From Aquaspirillum sp. LM1 (GTDB lineage Bacteria > Pseudomonadota > Gammaproteobacteria > Burkholderiales > Aquaspirillaceae), in NCBI RefSeq assembly GCF_002002905.1, contig NZ_CP019509.1, positions 3,820,001-3,884,000 of the forward strand: a stretch of 64,000 bases of DNA, written 5' to 3'. The position numbers were made by a program, and so were the translations under genes. The notes under the pieces were generated by a model. It worked only from the letters and a program-made list of their open reading frames with translations, made no database searches and was not told the origin of the DNA. Shown in pieces: positions 60,335 to 64,000 of this stretch; the stretch's first letter is position 1; each line of letters begins with the position of its first letter.

Positions 60335-61792
60335 ATGTCCCATATGTCCCGATTTTACTGGCCGCTGGCCAGCAGCGCACTGCTGCTGGTGCAACTGGGC
60401 TGGCCGTTTCCGTTTTTCACCCAGCTGCTGTTGCTGCTGGTGCCGTGGGGGCTGTTCTGGTGGGCGCAACGTCCGCTGGCCGCCCAGGCCGAACACCTGC
60501 TGGAACAGGCCCGCCAGCAGCGCCTGCACGCGCTGGCATTGCCTGCCCACCATCCGCTGGCCGGTGCCATTGATGTCGTGCGCCAGTGGCTGACCCGCGT
60601 GCTTAGCCAGTTTGCCGGCCAGGCCGATCAGGCGTTTGATGTCAGCGCCCGGCTGGCGTCGCAAACCGCCGAAATGGCCCGGTTGTCGGCCCGGCAGGCA
60701 CAGGCCGCCAGCGCGGCAGCGGCCTCGGGTGGCGCGCTGGCGCGCAGCGTGGCCGAGATTGCCGGGCAAAGCGCCCAGGCCAGCCAGCATGTGGATCGCG
60801 CCAAGACACTGGCCGACGCCGGACTGAGCCATATCCAGCAGATGACCGAAGATTTGCAGGCGCTGGCCGGCAGTGTGGAACAGTCCGCCAGCAGCATCGC
60901 CGGGCTGGCCCGGCAAGGCGAACAGATTGGCCAGGTGATGACGGTGATCCGCGACATTGCCGAGCAAACCAATCTGCTGGCACTGAATGCCGCCATTGAA
61001 GCAGCCCGCGCCGGCGAAGCCGGGCGCGGCTTTGCCGTGGTGGCCGACGAGGTGCGCAAGCTGGCAGAACGCACTGCCCGCGCGACCGGCGAAATTCAGC
61101 ATACGGTGGACACCATGCAGCACAACACCCAGCAAACCGTCAGCGCCGCCACGGCGGAAGCGCAGCGCGTCAGCGCCTGTGTGGCCGACGCCCGGCACGC
61201 CCAGACAGCGTTAACGGCGATTGCCGACGCCAGCCAGTCCGCCGCGCTGGCGGTGCGGGCCATTGCCCAGTCGGCGGATGCCCAGCAACACGCCAGCCAG
61301 GCGCTGGATGACCATTTGCAGGCCATCGCCACCACCACCGGGCAGTTTGCCGGAACAGCAGAAACCTGCCGCGCCGCCAGTTGCACCCTGCTGCAGGCGC
61401 TCTATCAGAGCAAGCAGGACCTGGAATCCGGCGGGCTGAGCGCGCCAGGCAGCATGGCCCGGCTGCACCGCCTGATCGACCATCTGCGGGTGAATGTCCT
61501 GCTGGCAATCAACAGCCCCGACGCAGCTGCCGTGCGGCCATTACGGGATGCGGTGGCCCGCTACGATGTTGAACTGGACCAATTGCTGGCCAGCCTGCCG
61601 ACCAACCCGGTGGTAGGCGCATTGCGTGAGCAGTTGGGGGTGTACCGGCGCGAGCGGGATGCTGCGCTGGCGCTGGCGGCCCGTGGCGAGTTTGAAGCCG
61701 CTGTATTGCAGGTGGCCCAGCACGTGCGCCCGGCGTTTCGTGAGTTGGTGGCACGCCAGCATGGGCTGGAAGCGCGGCAGACGCCCGCTTGA
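60335..61792 (+). CDS. Methyl-accepting chemotaxis protein with an extra C-terminal helical domain
   Basis: A 485-residue receptor with two N-terminal transmembrane segments (about residues 8-24 and 28-45) and almost no periplasmic loop, followed directly by a signalling domain with the conserved tip [24 protein letters not shown] near residue 212. About 110 residues follow the signalling domain (from about 370), helical, containing [15 protein letters not shown] and [16 protein letters not shown] do not recognise this part, and it lacks the CZB pattern. With no external sensor it must sense inside or in the membrane. It is the next gene after the phenol cluster but behind its terminator. Confidence 0.88.
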   Translation: MSHMSRFYWPLASSALLLVQLGWPFPFFTQLLLLLVPWGLFWWAQRPLAAQAEHLLEQARQQRLHALALPAHHPLAGAIDVVRQWLTRVLSQFAGQADQAFDVSARLASQTAEMARLSARQAQAASAAAASGGALARSVAEIAGQSAQASQHVDRAKTLADAGLSHIQQMTEDLQALAGSVEQSASSIAGLARQGEQIGQVMTVIRDIAEQTNLLALNAAIEAARAGEAGRGFAVVADEVRKLAERTARATGEIQHTVDTMQHNTQQTVSAATAEAQRVSACVADARHAQTALTAIADASQSAALAVRAIAQSADAQQHASQALDDHLQAIATTTGQFAGTAETCRAASCTLLQALYQSKQDLESGGLSAPGSMARLHRLIDHLRVNVLLAINSPDAAAVRPLRDAVARYDVELDQLLASLPTNPVVGALREQLGVYRRERDAALALAARGEFEAAVLQVAQHVRPAFRELVARQHGLEARQTPA

Positions 61793-61875
61793 AACCTCAC
61801 CCCGCCAAGTAACAAGACGCAGGCGACCGTCAGCAGCCGTTCAGTTGCGGGGTGACGAGGGTTTCCGCATTGCCT

Positions 61876-63402
61876 TCAATGCCGATGCGCCGCCAGTGGC
61901 CCCGACTGCTGCGCCCCGCTCTGCCAGCGTTCACGCGGCAGTGGCTTGCCGCCGTTTTCCTTGCGTGCCTCGTCCAGCTGGGTTTGCAGCTCGCGGATGC
62001 GCGCCTCGACAGCGGAGCGCAGATAGAAATCCTCGCCGGGGGCCTGGCTGGCCAGCTGGTATTGCTCCAGCGCGGCGGATGGTTTGTTTTGCAGATAATA
62101 GGCATTACCCAGCGCCTGGTGGTAGCGCAAGCGGTCGTGGTCGGCGTATTGCCGCGCCACCCGTTGCCACAGCGCCGGGTCGTTGGCGTAGCGCACACTC
62201 AGCAGTTTGAGCAGCGCGGCCACGCCGGTCTGATCGCCCTGCGCCAGCGCGGCGTCCACTTCGCCGTAGGCCAGGTAGCGGGCGTCCGGATAGCGGCGCG
62301 CGGCTTCATGAAACAGCGCGCGCGCGCCGGCGTAGTCGCGCAGGCGCAGGCGGATGTCGCCGCCCAGGCTCAGCAGCATCGGGTGGCCGGCCATGCGCTG
62401 GCTGGCTTCGTTCAGGGCGGTTTGCGCGCCGGCAGTGTCGCCCAGTTTCAGCCGGGCCACGGCCAGGCCGTACCAGATGGCCCCTTCGTGGTTGAACTGG
62501 CGATTGTCCAGCGCGTGCTGATAAAACTTCACCGCTTCCATCGGCCCCAGCTGCCATACCCGGCATTTTTCCCGCACCAGCAAAAACGCCGGGCTGTCGG
62601 CCACCAGCTTGACCGGCAGCTGGGCGGCACGGTCCTGGCCGGCGCTGATGCGCTCGCCAGTTACCGGGTGAGTGCGCAAAAAGGCCAGCGCCTGGTTGTC
62701 GTTGGCACGATTCACCCGTTGCATGCGCTCAAAAAAGGTGGGCATGGCGCGGGCGTCAAATCCGGCGCGCGACAGGATTTGCATGCCGATATTGTCGGCC
62801 TCACGCTCGAAGTCGCGGCTGAAGGTCAGCTGATTCTGGATGGCCATGCCAGTGCCGGCGTTCATGGCCGCCGCGCTGACCTGGGTGTTCTTGCTGACGC
62901 TGGCGGCCAGAATCGCCACCAGAATGCCGGCAATGGCCAGCAGCTGGTTATTGCCTTGCTGAGCGATGGAGCGGGCAATATGGCGCTGGGTGACGTGGGC
63001 CATTTCATGCGCCAGCACCGAAGCCAGCTCGGATTCGCCCTGCGCGGTGTAAATCAGCCCGGTGTGCACGCCGATAAACCCACCGGGCAGGGCAAAGGCG
63101 TTGATCTGCGGGTCGAGCAGGGGGAAAAACTCGAAACTGGGCCCGAGTTCCGGCGAAGCGCTGGCCAGCCGGCGGCCCAACTGATTGATGTACAGCTCCA
63201 CTTCGGCGTCGTCGAGCATCTCGCCGGATTCGCGGATCATGCCCATGATCTGCCGGCCCAGCTTCTGCTCGGCCTGTGGTGACAGCGCTGCTTGTGAGGC
63301 GTCGCCCAGATCGGGCAGTTGCAGCGCATCGGCCTGGGTGGCCACTGGCGACGACAGCAGGGACAGAGACAGCAGCAGGCAGAGCAGGGCGTGTGGTTTC
63401 AT
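61876..63402 (-). CDS. bepA: M48 family metalloprotease, BepA/YfgC-like, with TPR domain
   Basis: A 508-residue periplasmic protease and chaperone for outer membrane proteins such as LptD. A signal peptide (to TQADA) is followed by the M48 domain with the zinc motif His132-Glu133-x2-His136 (LAHEMAHVTQRH), the third ligand region in READNIGMQI, and a C-terminal tetratricopeptide-repeat domain (about residues 310-490). I start it at 63402 because the signal peptide begins there; the frame extends further upstream. The last 20 residues are charged and unconserved. Confidence 0.92.
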   Translation of the reverse strand: MKPHALLCLLLSLSLLSSPVATQADALQLPDLGDASQAALSPQAEQKLGRQIMGMIRESGEMLDDAEVELYINQLGRRLASASPELGPSFEFFPLLDPQINAFALPGGFIGVHTGLIYTAQGESELASVLAHEMAHVTQRHIARSIAQQGNNQLLAIAGILVAILAASVSKNTQVSAAAMNAGTGMAIQNQLTFSRDFEREADNIGMQILSRAGFDARAMPTFFERMQRVNRANDNQALAFLRTHPVTGERISAGQDRAAQLPVKLVADSPAFLLVREKCRVWQLGPMEAVKFYQHALDNRQFNHEGAIWYGLAVARLKLGDTAGAQTALNEASQRMAGHPMLLSLGGDIRLRLRDYAGARALFHEAARRYPDARYLAYGEVDAALAQGDQTGVAALLKLLSVRYANDPALWQRVARQYADHDRLRYHQALGNAYYLQNKPSAALEQYQLASQAPGEDFYLRSAVEARIRELQTQLDEARKENGGKPLPRERWQSGAQQSGPLAAHRH

Positions 63403-63504
63403 GGCGATGATCATACCGCGCAGATGGGCGGGGTCGTCAATGCTGCCAGCGGCGCAGGCCTGCCCTACTGCACCGACGCCGTGCGTCACGCCCCGCGTGT
63501 CATG

Positions 63505-64000
63505 CTATCCATGCTGGCTGTACGGGCCAGAATAGTGCCACAGCGGCTGCCAGTAGGATGCCAGCATCGCCCTGACAGCGGGCTCGCCTTCCACCAGAAA
63601 ATTGAATTCGGATAGCGTGCCTGGATACAGATTATCGGAACCCACCACGTACAAGGCGTCGTCGACAATCATGATTTTTGCGTGGTTGCCTGGCGCGGAC
63701 CATACCTTGTCATAGTAATTGCCACTGGCCTTGATTACCGATTGCACGGCGCTGCCAATCACCCCGGCCCGTGGTGGCAAATCGCTGATCGGCGCTTGTT
63801 TCAGGGTGGCGGTGTAACCCTCAGGGGGAAGGTCGGGCCACTTGTAGGTCAGCCCCTCACGCGTCTGCTCGACGGGCACATCGGTATAAAACAGGGGCGC
63901 AACAAACAGGCGGCGCAACGCGGCAGCGCGGATGTCACGGTCCGCCAGTTCGGTGTCGGTAAGTACATCATGCGTCATGTAATATTCAATCAGTTCGAAC
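63505..64000 (-). CDS. Phospholipase D-like protein, C-terminal part (5' end beyond the window)
   Basis: The frame is open to the window edge (FELIEYYM precedes the internal Met), so only the last 165 residues are seen. They contain one HKD motif, HAKIMIVDDALYVVGSDN near the C-terminus, which is the second catalytic half of a PLD-superfamily enzyme; the first half must lie outside. The SDNLYPG and EFNFLVEGEPAV context fits bacterial phosphatidylserine synthase/phospholipase D-like proteins. Substrate cannot be judged. Confidence 0.8.
   Translation of the reverse strand, partial: FELIEYYMTHDVLTDTELADRDIRAAALRRLFVAPLFYTDVPVEQTREGLTYKWPDLPPEGYTATLKQAPISDLPPRAGVIGSAVQSVIKASGNYYDKVWSAPGNHAKIMIVDDALYVVGSDNLYPGTLSEFNFLVEGEPAVRAMLASYWQPLWHYSGPYSQHG

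Overview
The window reads as a chromosomal segment of a GC-rich, Gram-negative betaproteobacterium, most likely from the Neisseriales/Chromobacteriaceae side. This is inferred from the pilT-yggS-proC-yggT block, the betaproteobacterial DksA variant, small class I c-type cytochromes and overall gene style; nothing in the window fixes genus. Coding density is high and almost everything is complete. The first CDS lacks its 5' part and the last CDS (a phospholipase D-like protein on the minus strand) runs off the right edge.

Layout. 1-14 kb is core housekeeping: RlpA, TrmL, ComF, bioB-bioF, PilT, YggS, ProC, YggT, a c-type cytochrome, DksA and DAHP synthase. An AT-rich insert follows (HEPN-domain gene, about 12.1-13.0 kb) next to an orphan HipB-like regulator. 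13.4-15.7 kb holds an AIM24-family protein and a molybdopterin operon (a 42-residue membrane peptide, moaD, moaE, mobA). 15.7-16.0 kb is a MITE-like element whose diverged second copy lies at 26.1-26.4 kb in opposite orientation. 16.5-21.7 kb is a TetR-controlled four-gene export system (FtsX-type permease, ATPase, HlyD-type adaptor, TolC/NodT-type outer membrane factor). 22-30 kb carries a PAS chemoreceptor, a divergent MocR/PNPOx-like pair, GlpQ, a lone degenerate CCA-enzyme-type HD protein and an orphan sensor kinase.

30.2-41.8 kb is one functional block for periplasmic alcohol oxidation. It has pqqABCDE, a two-component system of NarX/NarL type, and two PQQ alcohol dehydrogenases, one with a calcium-type active site (Ser two residues after the catalytic Asp) and one with a lanthanide-type site (Asp at that place). 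It also has an exported pentapeptide-repeat protein, a small cytochrome c and an AgmR-like response regulator. A 16-bp motif recurs upstream of the pqq genes (twice) and of both dehydrogenases. At two copies it is followed, after exactly 22 nt, by the same TATAGT -10 box. The first of these would drive a roughly 80-nt transcript with two hairpins, an anti-Shine-Dalgarno segment and a strong terminator, which I propose as an undescribed small RNA.

41.8-42.3 kb is mobile debris (an Rpn-type fragment cut by an IS481-type transposase shard) abutting a YjjJ/HipA-like kinase. 43.6-60.3 kb is a complete phenol-to-central-metabolism meta-cleavage cluster. DmpR faces the multicomponent phenol hydroxylase genes dmpKLMNOP behind a recognisable sigma-54 promoter and upstream half-sites. 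A GntR gene sits reversed in the middle, followed by dmpQ, dmpB, a GlcG/HbpS-like gene, dmpC, D, E, F, G, H, I and an outer membrane MetA-pathway protein. Phenol is hydroxylated to catechol, cleaved by catechol 2,3-dioxygenase, and taken through the hydrolytic and oxalocrotonate branches to pyruvate and acetyl-CoA. The window closes with a second chemoreceptor, a BepA-type protease and the phospholipase D-like fragment.
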